Below, piece after piece: positions 46,036-59,387 of a stretch of 64,000 nt of DNA (position 1 is its first letter; every line of letters starts with the position of its first letter). Both the position numbers and the translations under genes were made by a program. The notes beneath the pieces are model-generated. The model saw only the letters and a list, made by a program, of their open reading frames with translations. It did not search any database and was not told the origin of the DNA. This DNA comes from Epiperipatus broadwayi (taxonomy: Eukaryota; Onychophora; Udeonychophora; Euonychophora; Peripatidae), in contig JAQFVV010000444.1 in the NCBI GenBank assembly GCA_028023455.1, positions 310,001-374,000 of the forward strand, given 5' to 3'.

Positions 46036-49000
46036 TATATCATTTTAAATTTAATATTGATATATGTTTTGATGCCCTGTGATTGGTTGTGCCATATGTA
46101 ATGAAACGGGCTTTCACTTGGTAAGATAATAGGTTTGCATAAGAGAGTCTATCTTTTATCTTGTGCCTATATACTCACATAAAACTTTAATTTTATTCCT
46201 GGGAGAAGAGAGGTTACTAAATATTAAACTACATACTTATACTCACCTCATCCTTACCATTATTTGTTCCCATTATTTCTGGTTTCAAACTCATGGAGAA
46301 TCTGCATAATTATCTAGTTCAAGGTATATTAATATCACTTAAAATATGGGTAGGCATAAACAAGCATAGGTGTTTAATGATAGATGTGGATTCATGAAAA
46401 TATTTGCAAGTGTGCAAAAATATATGTGAGAAGATATGATCAATTGAAAAGTGAATACAGAAAATACAAAGAGTTTTTAATTTAAACATTTGTATATATT
46501 TAACAAAAATATTTACAATAAGTAACATTTTAATAAAGAAAATTTATAACAAACTATAAAATATTTAATTTAACATCTATGTTTACTTTTTGCTAATAAT
46601 TTATTTCAATTATTATTCAAAACCCATATCCCCTACAAAGAATAGTCATTTGATGCCCATATTAATATAAATGAAATGTATTTTATATTTATCATTGACT
46701 CAATCATCCTTGCTTGCTATATTACTATATGGAAACCATAATTCATTTTATTTGAATTAACTTGATATATTAAATTCTATTTGTCATAATGATGATATGG
46801 GATCCCCCTTTTAATACTGTAGTTATGATACAAGAAAAACCATTTATGATAGAAATAGTTAGTCAAGTATACTGAAATCATTTAACAAAAATATTAGTAT
46901 AAACAAACAAAGAAAAATATATAATGGTACAATTGTACAAATGTTTGGAATAAAGATGTATTAGATAAAATCTTACTTTTCCCTGGATGATCAATGGATT
47001 TGTAGGCAAGTTCTCATCATAACTTATTTTATTTTACTTACAATAATGGCAATAATATCTCTCCATTATGTCATGTTTTAATGCTTATTCCCTTCCTTAT
47101 ATCAATGTTAAAGGAAAGATCTGAATGAAAACATTTACACAAAATACACAAATAAATCAAATTCGTGAAGTCAATGTAAATATTGTTTTAAAGCTCATAA
47201 GAAAAAAATGTCCTAATGAATCATAGTAATAATCCTCATTAATCCATTTTGGGTATAGATGGAAAAATGTGAGTGTTCTAGAACATTCTTCAAGTCAGTA
47301 ATCCTTTATATCTTTGGATCTTCTGCTTTGAAGTGGAGAATTGTTGGATTCATTTATTAAGAGTCAATTTGATGTTTCATGGCACAGATATTAAGTACTA
47401 GGTCAATTTCATCCCAGTTCTGACAATTATAGTTCCATGAGTGACAACTTTCTTTCCTCAATGTTGCTTTTGCACTTAGTAATGCATAGTTATATGTATA
47501 GGTATTTATATAATTTTATTAAAATATCTTGAATAAATTAAGGACCATATTTTCTTGTATTATTAGATATCTTTAATTCTAGATAATTCAATCTACAATT
47601 TGGAATTAACATTTTGAAAATCCAAATAATCTAAATTTAATTTTGAAGATTTAACTTTTAAATTCCTCAGATAACTAGTTTTAACTATATGCTTTTTTTT
47701 ACTTTATTGAATATTCAAGTATTTGTTTTTATGATTATTTCAATTCAATAGTGGCTGGTATTTCTATTTGAATTGCAAGCTTGAATACTCTGCTTAAATC
47801 TATGCAGGTTATTCAGCTAATGAGAAGTTTTATTTGAATTCGGAGAAGCTAGTTGATATTCTTTCTTTTTTATTCATACAAGTATGTTCTATCTAAGATA
47901 AATTTAGATAGCTTTTAATATTAAGTTTGTGATTTTGACTTAGATCCATTGTTTATGTCATTAATAATGATCATTATATGTAAATAATATGTTAATAACA
48001 ATAAAAAAATTGTTATTTCTTTCCATTAACAAATTTTTATTTCTTGCTTGTGTTTACTCTATCCGATTGTATTTCTCTCATATTTTCTGTAATGTGTCAG
48101 AGTTACATCAAAATTAACAAGATTATTTTAATATAGGTTAGCTGGAATATATGCATTTTTATAAGTTAATTCAAATACATATTTAATGTATGATTATGTT
48201 AGGGTTTAAATGTGTATAAAATTTAATGGTTTATCAATTATAATGCCTTATTTTTATTAGTGTAGTGTTTACTAAAGAATATTAATATATTTGGTCTTGG
48301 ATTTGAATTAGGTCAAAAGGTGTGTAAATGATATTGTTCTGATGTAAGGACCACACCTTAGAATATATATATCATTTTAAATTTAATTTTTTATAGGAAT
48401 TATTGACAATAAATATTATATAATGTTTTTTAAAAAATATACTCACAAAATTAAAAAAATAAAACTACTTTTATTTAACAAGTTTCAATTGACAGCTTTT
48501 CTTTAATTAGTTGATTGCTTTCTTATAAGTTATTATAATGAAATAAAATTGCTTCATATTCTTGTTTCCATTAGTTACAACATTTTTTATTATATCAGAG
48601 TTACAAAAGCAGAAAAAAAGTAGCAATTTTTTTCAAAAGATGATTTGCTGTCTAAACTACAACTGATATGAGATATTGCTAAAACAAAAAGAGGGACGAG
48701 GGTACATAATTTAAACAATACAAGCTAATTGAATTTTTGCATTGATAGATTCATAGTTAGGAAAGTACAGAGATGGATACTTGTTCAATTAAAAAAATAA
48801 TAAAAATTAAGGCATTTGAATATTAATGTCAGTATCACATACTTATTGTATCCATTGTGAGGTAAAAAGTTTAATATTACCAATTTAATAATTATCCACA
48901 AAATTGTTATTACTATTTTTTTTAAAAATGTTATTTACAACTGAAACGAGATATTTATTTGGTTCATCTAATTTTTCAGTTATTAAAAATCTTCTTAATT

Positions 49001-50780
49001 TATTACTATTTAATTCTGATGAAAACTTGTTTCTGTTTTTTCACCTCAATTTCAGTTTTGTTAAAAATGCATTTGGAAAATAAGTTTGTTTTGTTAATAT
49101 CAATTTCTTAAGCACATTGTTTTGGAATAGCCTATGAACCATTTTGGCTCAATATTTTTTTTTTGTATTGGGCCTTCAGTTGTATTTCTTCAGAGTTTCT
49201 TGTAAGCTTGCCCATTGATATCACTTTAGTCATTTTGGCTTTAATTTAATCACATGCAGCTACTGCTAATGTTTGTTTTCTGTTTTTGCCTTTATTTGAT
49301 GGCAAAAACTGAAACTAAAATAATATTAATTTATTGATTTTAAAAAAGTCTCAAGATGTCAGTGTTGTATAAAAAAAGATGTCAATGCTACTGATTGTTT
49401 TTGTTTTGTTCTCAAGCCAAAGAGCATTTATGAGAGCTTTTAAAAGCACTCATTCTTTTGGTTTGATTTTGAAAATGAAAATATATATTTGCCATAGTTT
49501 GCTTATATATTTATGATTATTTTTCCAAAATATTTGTGAAATATTATATGATTATTTATGACTTAAATCAGATTTTATATTTGAAAGTATTTGCCTTTAG
49601 AAGAAAAGTCAAAACAAATAGTTATAATGTAAAGCAAGCTAATTGTAATTGCCAGAAGCAGGAATACTTCAACATGTTAATGAGTTACTTTTTATCAATT
49701 TTTGTAATAATTATATGTTGAAATTTAAATTTTAAAATAGTCTTTTATTGCTTTATGTAATCTGAACAATAATTTGTTTTACATTTTTAGAAATAGAATT
49801 AAATCAGATTTTATTTAATTTTTTAAATATTTTTATGGCAAACATAGGAATAAATGCATTAATAAAATACATTTATAACAATGCAAAAAACAATCGTAAT
49901 ATTAAGTCAGTATTTCTCAACTTTGACCTGCAAAACATTAACATAATGTGTGCTGAATGTGATGACTGAAAGATGAAGATCAAAAAGGCATGGTTCATTG
50001 TTAATGACTCTCATGTCATTAACAAAAAAGTCATATGCATTGCTTTGTCAAAAAAGTCGAACAGGTAAATTTATATATTTGCATAGCTCCTGCTGTAATG
50101 CACTTTTAATCTTATGAATTTCATCCACTGAGTTTTAATAGTATGAATTTGGCTGATTAGGCAAAAAACATGCTCAGCTATATCTTGAAAGTTTAAACCA
50201 GAATAATCTTTTTTTTTTTTGAGTAGAGAAAGTGCTTATGATAGAATTACACTTTAATATAAGAAAGACGTAAGTATTTATAGAATTATTGCTCTGATTA
50301 TATATTTCAGTTTATTACTTTTTTTCTATACTTTCAAAATTGAATATTATTTTTAAAAATGATTTTCATATGAAAACATATTTTTAAAAAATAATTTAAA
50401 ATTTATTAAACTTTCATAATCATAAAAAATGATGGCCAATTTGTTAAATAAAAAAATTGGAAATTTAATTCAAATGGCTATTAAAAGCTGTCAAAAAAAA
50501 ACTATGACAGGATTAATAAAAACAAATTAAATATTTACATTTTAATTTTTTTTTATTATATATACATTCTAATAATGAAAATATTTAGAAATAAACAACT
50601 TTGCAAATAAAAAACTAGTAATAATATTATTAATAAAAGAATATTATATATATATATTCAGTCTAAAACATGTATTAAAAACTTATTCTTTATATGTGTC
50701 AAATATTTTCTTTTGATATGTATAAGCCTGTTAATAATATTATAACAGTTAAAACCGTTAGTAAAAGCACATTTATTAGT
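46036..50780. other. AT-rich non-coding DNA, nearly 5 kb
   Basis: No gene, RNA, transposon protein or clear repeat was recognised. Short frames are without motifs. Confidence 0.5.
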
Positions 50781-50789
50781 AATAAAAAG

Positions 50790-51275
50790 GTCCAGTGAAA
50801 ATGTTCTCATCAGAAAGTCTCTTCCATTCTATCCAATAATACTCACCTGCCACTGAAAATAGTTGTGCGGGATGAATGATGAGAGAAAAAATGCAGATAT
50901 CTCCCAGTGTGTATTGGTTTTTTATATACCATGGGATAAAGAAGACCATCTTCCTTCTTTCTTAATCAAAACATCTAAAAATAATTGATTATTATTTTCT
51001 ATTTCCATAGTAAATTAATGTTATTGTGAAAAGGAGTTTAAAAAATTAAAAAAGTCATTAGTATTAACGCCGTGAGGCTAACGAACCATGAAATTATCAT
51101 CAACATACCTCAGCCATGCTGAATGGTTTAACTGCTAAAGTCTAATTTCAGCGCCCAATCACTCCATAAAAATAGAAGCTAATGCTGGAGAAATTGGTGG
51201 AACCCATAGCTAGACCTGATGTTTGTTGCGCCACCCGTAAAACAAATATATTCGATAAGCAGTATTCAATCAAGT
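50790..51275 (-). pseudogene. Penelope-like element relic: reverse transcriptase core
   Basis: On the minus strand, in order: FVLRVAQQTSGLAMGS (51199-51249), then in a shifted frame ISPALASIFME, then W-LRYVDDNFMVR with the catalytic YVDD at 51096-51107. Next come FFNFLNSF and FTMEIENNNQLFLDVLIKKE, and finally VYKKPIHTGRYLHF near 50890-50940. This order (AMGSPLSP, YVDD, FTxExE, FLDV, YRKPTHTD-YL) is diagnostic of PLE reverse transcriptases. Frameshifts after AMGS and after LIKKE, and several stops, show that it is dead. Fingers and the GIY-YIG domain are absent. No long open frame covers it, so it would be missed by ORF-based annotation. Confidence 0.9.
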
Positions 51276-51418
51276 CTCACATGTTCTTATGATTCCGAAG
51301 AGGACGCTCGAAAGGATACTTGATATGTACAGAAACGTCAGCGTTTAGCTTTTTCACCTTTACGGAACTCCGCAAATAGTAATAATAATATGACATCTTT
51401 TATCCGTGAAAATATTGA
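51270..51418 (+). repeat. PLE-associated repeat, about 150 bp (copy 2)
   Basis: Homologous to the reverse strand of 24041-24195. It abuts the 5' end of the PLE reverse transcriptase relic and runs in the opposite direction. It ends in ATCTTTTATCCGTGAAAATA. Confidence 0.8.
51302..51346 (+). ncRNA. Hammerhead-like motif with decayed core
   Basis: GGACGCT pairs fully with AGCGTTT (five Watson-Crick and two G-U pairs), and GAAACGTC is intact, including the GUC site. The CUGANGA element reads CGAAAGGA, so catalysis is unlikely. The pair with 24110-24157 shows what each copy has lost. Confidence 0.45.
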
Positions 51419-51599
51419 TTAACATATGCTGTATTACGAAACTTACCTATTCTCAAATTGCTTTTGCTCCCTGTTTATTGGTCAAATTGGAACAAATAAA
51501 ATTTATAAAGAAAGAAAGAATATATTTATAATCAGTTATACTCGAAAAATATTTCTCTCGATGACAGTGACACCACTCAAACTGTATAAAGTTTTATAT

Positions 51600-51725
51600 T
51601 ATTTGTTTGTTTTTCTATTATTATTATTATCATCAACATCATCATTGTTAACATTTATCATCATCATCATCGTTATTATTATTATTACCTATTGTTATTT
51701 TTATTATTATTATTATATTATTGCT
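51600..51725 (+). repeat. ATT/ATC trinucleotide low-complexity tract
   Basis: Mixed TTA, TCA and ATT triplets. The reading frame across it (51426-51752) is a repeat artefact. Confidence 0.85.
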
Positions 51726-52087
51726 ATTGTTGTTTCGAGCTTTTTGGAGTGATATTAATATACCCAACCGCTTTTGCCTAATTGTTGCTTACTTCTGCTA
51801 TAATATTTGCTCCAAATAAACCTCTTACTTAATCTCACTCTCCACGGCTCTTCCAGAAGTTGGATTGGGAATTCAGATGAACAGGACATATTTAATCCTT
51901 GGTGCTGCATGACATGTTCCCTCCTTGGAAAAGAATTAGCATGAGCGATTGAAATGGTTCTTAGTTTTCCCACTTTCATTAAATTATGAACACCTAAATT
52001 TTAATTGCCCCTAAATGCATTAGCTTTGTAGAACGGGATATTACAACAAATTTCGAAGGCGTCATAAGTATAAAGGACATGTACGTC

Positions 52088-52174
52088 TGTCGGTGCTTGT
52101 TAGTTTATAAAATCTATAGCTTCAATAAATCATTGGCTCATTAAAGATAATGGGTTTGAATCCCATAGCGACTA
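52088..52174 (+). repeat. tRNA-like relic
   Basis: A perfect T-arm (ATGGG, loop TTTGAAT, CCCAT at 52150-52166) is followed by AGCGACTA, which pairs partly with TGTCGGT at 52088. No proper anticodon arm could be drawn, so this is at most a SINE or tRNA-gene relic. Confidence 0.3.
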
Positions 52175-52589
52175 GTATAACGGATTTTAAACAAGTTTCA
52201 CAATACTTGAACGTTGTAGTATTAAGAGGCATCATATTGGGCCAGTAGAATAGTCTCTGTACTTATAGCAGCTACACTTTCTGGAGTCCTGGCTTCTTAT
52301 ACAAGCCAGTGAACATAATAGATTAATTTCAATAACATGGGATATATATTCTCCATGAGAGTCTCTGATGTTCAACTGTTTGGTAATGCAATAAATCCTG
52401 TTTATACAATGTCTAATGATGGATTTATTTATTGCTCATTTTTATTAACCATCCCCTTTAATTTTTTAGACAAATGAGCCATTATTGGCTGGTTTGGGAT
52501 CTTGATTTTAGCAACTGGATAATTGACTCAATTCTTTTTCCACAGAGATCATCAACAAGGGTTATGACTGCTATGTGCCTGGTCTAGAT

Positions 52590-54410
52590 TTACATATTTG
52601 TGGTTGGATTCTCACAGGATTTCTACTAAAATACTCTGTAACCACATTTTCTGCCTTTACATTAATTGGTAGTTAGTTATTTGTGCAGGAATAACAGGCT
52701 CCATCGGATCAACCTTTCATTGTTTGACATCGACTCCTATTGGGAACTCTGGGCTCCTGTGATCCGTTATTAAACAATGTGGGATCCCACAGTACTGTAA
52801 GTTTCTGAAAAGCCCAGAAGCCCACTGCTAATGCTTCTTTTTCAGTTTATGTATAATGTAATTCAGGCCTCTCAGAAGATGACTAAGAAAGCAAAGTACT
52901 GTGGTCTGTGATCTTGATCTAATTGGAATAAGATCACCCCGGCCCATATCCACTGCTATCAGTTTGTATATAGTGACTTCAAAGTTAGGGTGTCTAATAT
53001 GATTTGTTCAAGGAATTTAGTTTATTGGGGTTCATTTCTGGGTGTTATGTCCATTTCATCTAATGTCCTTTCTTAGTAATTGGGATAGATAAATGAAGTA
53101 TACATAAGCAAAATTTTTATAAAAAAGCGATGGTAAATTACAGACACAAGAAAGGATCTTAGCTACTTTTTATTTCTGGCTGTTGGAAAGTTCCAGATTG
53201 CACTTATTTTATCAGGAGTTTGGTTTTATTATTCCATCACTCACCAGATGACCTAGAAATGGTGACTATGCTTGTACATCAATAGTACTTTTGAGATTAA
53301 TTTTATATTTTTTCTCCACTTACATTCAATTAAAAAGGTATTTAGATGTTGGAGATGTTCTGCTGCATTGGCAGGGCGACATGTATCATCAACATATGTT
53401 GTGGTAGCAGCACGTTTAACTTCCTCAATCAGTGCTCTATCTAGGCATCGGATCAAGCCTGCACTACTATTTTATCGAGACCCAAAGGGCATCCTTTCAA
53501 GCACATGAGCCAATACTCATGTCTAAATGCCAGTATACTTTTGATCACTCTCTGGGTGCAGATGGATTTGCCAATAACTGGCAGTCAGATCAAAGTACTG
53601 AAAATAGTTTTGTCTGAATCTGATTACTTAGCTCTTGTATAGTGAGGAGGGATGTCCCTTTCTGGGACAATTAATAGGTTTAAAAACCTTGTCGCATACT
53701 CTGACAATTGCTGTCCTTCTTTCGGACAATAACCAAGGATTATTATATGCAGATGGACATTTGTGACATTTCCATTACCATTTTTCTAGCAAGCAGTGAC
53801 TTCAGCCCTGCTGTTGGTAGGGATGAGGTATGTTTTGCATTAAATCCCCAGTTCAAAATTCCCAGCAATAGGATCAAGTACACCTTAATAATACCAAGGT
53901 TTTCTGGAAAACACTTTGCAGCGAACTTAAAGAAGGTACGAAACATTTCCCTCTTAAAATCAGGGTCTATACTCTCAACTCATGTAATTTATGTCTCATC
54001 CTGCTGAGTGGAAGCCTCTTGGATTGTGTGGTATGACAGTAAAATGGTATTGTCGCCAGGGACTTCATCTCCACTCTGACATCTTGTGTGCTTGTTATAA
54101 AAATAGATCACACTCCCTTGCCTATTTAAAAAATCAGGTCTAATATAACTTCATATATAAAATGTGCGATCGAAGGCATGTTCATGGATGGGATCCTAGC
54201 ACAGGTAAGCCATACTTGTGAGTAAATAGCTTGGCCTTTTTGCCATTAGCTAATATAATAGCAGTTGCTTCATAGGAGATTTGAGAATTTCCTCTGTCCT
54301 CCTTAGCATTTTGCAAATACAGTGCCTCAGGATTATTGACACCTGGCTCCCTGTATCCACTAGTGCATGGTTTTGTCCTAAAATGACCAGTTTGATCTCT
54401 GGACATACAC
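52590..54410 (-). pseudogene. pol: gypsy-like pol relic: protease, RT, RNase H
   Basis: The protease is marked by LVILGQNHALVDTGSQVSII at about 54331-54400, with the aspartic DTG. The reverse transcriptase spans about 53220-53610, with YFDLTASYWQIHLHPES, then RMPFG, then TTYVDDT with YVDD, EHLQHLNTFL and FLGHLVSDGI. RNase H spans about 52600-52900, with TEKEALAVGF and then the post-RNase H motif ENVVTEYFSRNP (usually ENVVADALSR). Stops and frame changes lie between all of these. Established gypsy motifs make the assignment firm; the lineage is uncertain. Confidence 0.85.
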
Positions 54411-54789
54411 CTAAGTATAACATGCTGGCAAAAGTTCACCATCCAGATCTCATATGTGTCCCAACCTAAATTCATTGTTAAAATATTGTCCTTGTTTCCC
54501 CAAGTTGGCAATGGGCTCCCGCGGCAGGGACTTCCATTGAGGCCCCATTTAGTTTGTTGGGTTGCTTGTAGTCATTATCTTTATAGACTTTTGCTGCCTA
54601 GGTAGAGCATTATTACCAATTCCTGAGCAACTGGCTACTGGACTTCTATTCTGCAATAATCATGAGTCTACTTTGCATTTACAGTGGGAATTATTCCCAG
54701 AGCACTACCTGTGCCGGTTTATGAGTTTTGTTGGAAAGGAAGTATCTGCAGTAGATGTGTTTCAACTCTCACCTGAGACTTTATGAATT

Positions 54790-55740
54790 ATGGTTCTCAC
54801 TTTATCTATAGGATAACCTTCCACGGCGCATATTATTTTCTGGCTCCTAGGGAGCATCTAACATATCTACCACTCTCTCTAGGAGTAGCCATGCTTTAGC
54901 TATTGAGAGTCTGCTCTGCCACCTGTTTGAGAAGTTCCTTTGGTTATCTATTGGTTTGGGACTCAGATAAAGGACATGCTGGCTTTTAATGTATGACCTG
55001 ACTATCAGCACCGTATAGGTTTCTTCTAGTATATTTTTGCCAGCTAATTTTGTGTAAAGCTACTCCTGTTTCTCTTCACTCCAGAATGTCACAAAGCAGC
55101 ATACTCTCCCAAAGTCCCCATGTGTTTAAGGTCTATAAAGAGTGCCGCCACCAACTTTTGCCTGAGACATGAAGGGTGGTTACTGCGACTGCTAATTTTT
55201 TTCTGAGTCATTTGGCAAGCTCGAAAAACTTAGATTCCTTGACCCATTCAAATATTCATGGGATTTTCTCATATTCACACCCTAAAAACTTTCATACATA
55301 TATTTAGCTGTATTTCTTCTTCCTCATTAAACTATCTTCCTCTTCCTCTCTGCTCCTTCTGAGACCTTTTCCTATTATCTGCCCATTTTCTGTTCCTATG
55401 GGATGTTCGTATATCTAGACACTAAACTTTGTCAGTATTCTACATGACCACTTTCTTGAGGTTGCCCTTGCATTTTCTTTTTAACTACATGAGTTTATCT
55501 TCCATCATTACTCAGCAGGTGATAGTTTAGGGTCTTTCTAGCAAAGCAGGTATTCTTTGACACATCTGCTACCATTCTCTGCTGATTTTCCAGCTTTTCA
55601 TTAAAATAAACTTGAATCCCAACTTCAGCTGTTGACTTCTGAATTTCTGTACACTTTGTTTTTAAGCTTTCTATTTCTTCTCTTGTAATCCTGTCATTTG
55701 TCCCCCTATGCTCTGTACCTCTTTCTGTGCTTTCTTTTAG
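54790..55740 (-). pseudogene. gag: gag-like relic with coiled-coil region
   Basis: The upstream frame (55513-55737) reads EVQSIGGTNDRITREEIESL and then CTEIQKSTAEVGIQ, which is charged and heptad-like, suggesting a coiled coil. Farther along, at about 55141-55231, LRKKLAVAVTTLHVSGKSWW resembles a capsid-like segment. A C-terminal zinc knuckle was not convincingly found. Assignment as gag rests largely on its position before the protease. Confidence 0.5.
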
Positions 55741-56178
55741 CTCATGATCTCCGGTTGCTTGCTTTTTCCTAGATACCTATTTCTACTTTTGCTGTTTCTG
55801 TAGCAACTACTTCTAATTTTTTACGTATTAATCTAACTGCCACTTTCTTTACGAAATCATTGAAGCTATTTAAACTTTTCATTTTGATTTAGTCATTTTC
55901 TGATATCCTTCTTTTATTCTGTTTCTTCTTTACAACTTTCAGCTTTTTCTCCCAACTTTCTTAGCTTGTTGTAAATTTATAGAAATTCATATATCTTGCT
56001 ATACATCTGTCATCAAACTCTTTACATTTGTTTGCCAATTTCTGTTTCAATATTCTAATTTTTAGATTGTTGACCTATCTAGCTTCATTTCTGAAGCTTG
56101 TTGGTCTAGTTATTATCTAACCTTTGAGATTGTTCATCAAATTTCTGATTTATTTAGTTCCTTGCCTCTTTCATTTCC

Positions 56179-56290
56179 TTCATCTCTTGTGATTGTTGAT
56201 CAAATTTATTATCAAATTTCTGAGATTATGAATCAAATTTCTGGATTCATCTCTTGTGATTGTTGATCAAATTTATTATCAAATTTTTGA
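56179..56290. repeat. Tandem duplication, unit 67 bp
   Basis: TTCATCTCTTGTGATTGTTG and the 25 bases after it occur at 56179 and 56246. On the minus strand the unit encodes a Gln/Asp/Lys-rich segment (NKFDQQSQEM), possibly part of the coiled-coil end of the gypsy relic. Confidence 0.9.
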
Positions 56291-57300
56291 TTCATTTTCT
56301 TTAAACTGTAACATCATTATTTGCTTATAAGATTGCTTTGCTTCTCTTACTTCCCATTCCCTCAATAATTAATTCCTTTTCTGTCATAACAAATTTATAA
56401 ATATTTATATTACTTGTTTCTGTTTGATTTAGTATATTCAATTTATTCTGTTCTGATTTGTTCTATACGGTTCTATCAGAGTCAAACACCTTTATCTTTC
56501 ATCGCCTTTTCATTTTCAACACTCTTTCTCAGCATAATTTCTCATCAATCTATCTATCACTGTGGTACCTTTAATTTATCAACATCTATCATCACTCTTT
56601 TCATACACACACTATATGATTGATAAAGTGTGAGGTCAAGTACTATTAAAACATTTATTTCAAAAAAAGCTATCTCTGTATTGGTGTATCACTTTTGCAT
56701 CATTTGTCTAGATTTTTGTTGCTTTATAAAACTTCAACTCTCTCTATGTACATTTTTAATACATAAGCAAAAAAATTTAACATATAACACCATGTACTAG
56801 ATTTATAACAGAGTTCATGTCTCAAGTCATTTATATACTCATCTATCCTTTGAAATTTGACAGCAGATATTGACAGCTAAAAGGAATATTAACAATTCCA
56901 ATCATGAGTTGGACAAAAAGAATTCAATCACAAGCCAGCTTTGTTTACTCATGAACACTCAGATGATCCACCCAATTCAATCACTCCCCAGCTACTACAA
57001 CCATAATAGTTTATTGCAAACACTGTTGCATTTCCTTCATCCAAGTCTTAGGGGGCTTTAATTAGCGAAATGCTGCCTTGCTTATTTTAAAGTCTTAGAA
57101 GCGGTATATCAAGTAGCAAAATACTGCCTTGCTCTCTCTGGAATCTTAGAGCGAAATATTATGTATCAGAAAATTATGTATGCTCTTTCTGGATCTTGGG
57201 CGAAATCATGCGAGCCTACTGTTAACTGCTTCGCGGTAAATAACGTGTATTATAATCTGGGTTGGAACCCAGTGAATAGAATAAATCAATCACCAGTAGC
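56291..57300. other. Probable 5' part of the gypsy relic, not resolved
   Basis: The minus strand here should hold the 5' LTR and leader. A primer-site-like TGGGTTCCAACCC lies near 57262-57276, but no matching LTR pair was found. CTGCCTTGCT occurs twice (57070 and 57124) in a short diverged duplication. Confidence 0.3.
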
Positions 57301-58887
57301 ATGAATACATCACATTCTCGAAACCAATGACAAAAATTCTCCATCCATCATCACAACATATTTAACCAACTTCAAACTCACAACAATCAAATATCCAATC
57401 CAACCTCCAAAATCATAAATTTTATAACACAAACTTTTTCAAACATGAACAAAATTATTATTACACTTCAAAGGCTATTATTCTATGCTTGTTTAATTGA
57501 TAAGTAAAATATATAAAAAAAAGCAATTATTATTATTTTTAACACATTATAAGTTGTATTGCTCATTATATTTTTGAGTTGAGAACTAAGCGCTCTCTAT
57601 TGACTGTATTCATTGTCGTATCAAAAATGCAATAACAGTAATCATCATCATCTAAACATCAGGCCAAAACGTGTATGCACTAACCGTAAAATTGCAGAAA
57701 AAAATATTCTTTTTTAAACTATACATCTATCATCACTATATACTACCCACATCTCTCATACTTGTAGGGTATTTCAAGCCATTCTTCAGCTTATTTCGAA
57801 CTGGATTGATCATAATTGCTAATTTAAATAAATCAGTTGCCATTTGTAACAATATTTATCAATTAATATAAATATTTATTTTATGGTGCAAATTAATATA
57901 AAAGATATGTGTTTATGGCTATAATTTGTAACTATATCAATTCATCATAAAGCATAAACAAAGAAAATATCAGCATTAAAGATTCTTGGTATTTGACATA
58001 TATTGGGGCAGTCATTTAAACAGTAAAACATACTGGACGTGTGACATCTAATAAAAATAATATTAAACATAGCAACTGAATAAAGTACCATGATTCCTGG
58101 GTGCGCATATTTGTCTCCAATACTAGATTCTTCTAACAAAAGTCGCTTCTATCCTTCTTTCAAATATATAAGACCATTCGCTTTGGTCATATACACTAGT
58201 GCTAATGGCAATGCTTATAAAAAAATATGTTTTACCAAAACTAATAACGCAAGTTGAAAAGGGATTGATATCACTCTTTATTTCAGTTTAGCTAAGTGCA
58301 TGTGTTTTTCCCATAGGCGCACTGAATTATTGTCAATCTGAGCCAAAGTGTCTATTTATAGTTATTACTTGAGTTCAAACTCATTCAGTACATATTTATT
58401 ACACATGACTTGGACCAGCTATTGAACAAAAGCATTCTTGTTTATCTATAATTGATAAAATTTTAGAATCTAACATTACAAAGTTTATACTAGGATCAAA
58501 GTTCTTTAGACATTGCCAAGCTCATTAGCGTGTATTGTTGAACAGACATGTATAATCCTATTAATGGCTTAAAACCAAGCATGTTAAGACCATTATTCAC
58601 GGTATTGATGGCCATTTAACTAGATTATTGCTCACAATAAAGGTAATGATGATGATGATGATAATAATATCATAATGACAGTTATAATGGTGATGTCGTA
58701 ATGATTATATTAGTGATGATGATACAATACCGCAGTTTGCATCAACAAACCTTGACGAAAGCGGGCAGCAAATTCATCTTTATGCATTTATAGGCATCTA
58801 TTAAAATTATCATATTTCATACTGGGATTTAACAATACCATGACGATGATTGATCATCATGAATCTCTTTGCATAATATTCAATTTT
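57301..58887. other. Non-coding DNA up to the assembly gap
   Basis: No gene or repeat was recognised apart from GAT/ATG triplet runs near 58648-58665 and 58712-58721. Confidence 0.5.
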
Positions 58888-59387
58888 NNNNNNNNNNNNN
58901 NNNNNNNNNNNNNNNNNNNNNNNNNNNNNNNNNNNNNNNNNNNNNNNNNNNNNNNNNNNNNNNNNNNNNNNNNNNNNNNNNNNNNNNNNNNNNNNNNNNN
59001 NNNNNNNNNNNNNNNNNNNNNNNNNNNNNNNNNNNNNNNNNNNNNNNNNNNNNNNNNNNNNNNNNNNNNNNNNNNNNNNNNNNNNNNNNNNNNNNNNNNN
59101 NNNNNNNNNNNNNNNNNNNNNNNNNNNNNNNNNNNNNNNNNNNNNNNNNNNNNNNNNNNNNNNNNNNNNNNNNNNNNNNNNNNNNNNNNNNNNNNNNNNN
59201 NNNNNNNNNNNNNNNNNNNNNNNNNNNNNNNNNNNNNNNNNNNNNNNNNNNNNNNNNNNNNNNNNNNNNNNNNNNNNNNNNNNNNNNNNNNNNNNNNNNN
59301 NNNNNNNNNNNNNNNNNNNNNNNNNNNNNNNNNNNNNNNNNNNNNNNNNNNNNNNNNNNNNNNNNNNNNNNNNNNNNNNNNNNNNNN
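58888..59387. other. Assembly gap, 500 N
   Basis: Exactly 500 N, a standard placeholder length, so the true gap size is unknown. Frames drawn across it are meaningless. Confidence 0.99.

Larger units (their letters stand above)
52590..56290 (-). mobile_element. Ty3/gypsy-type LTR retrotransposon relic
   Basis: Protein traces in the order gag-like, protease, reverse transcriptase and RNase H run along the minus strand with many stops and frameshifts. This is the Ty3/gypsy gene order. An integrase was not recognised downstream (52590 to about 51760). Flanking LTRs could not be matched between about 51.7-52.5 kb and 56.4-57.3 kb. The limits given are those of recognisable protein. Confidence 0.8.

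Noticed and set aside
51755-51979. 74-residue minus-strand frame as gypsy integrase or envelope
   Set aside because: No zinc-binding HHCC, DDE or membrane motif could be seen; only the position downstream of the relic supports it.
52088-52174. Functional tRNA gene
   Set aside because: Only the T-arm is good; no anticodon arm with a seven-base loop can be drawn and the acceptor has mismatches.
57262-57276. Primer binding site of an LTR retrotransposon
   Set aside because: TGGGTTCCAACCC begins with TGG but is itself a palindrome, and no LTR end was found next to it.
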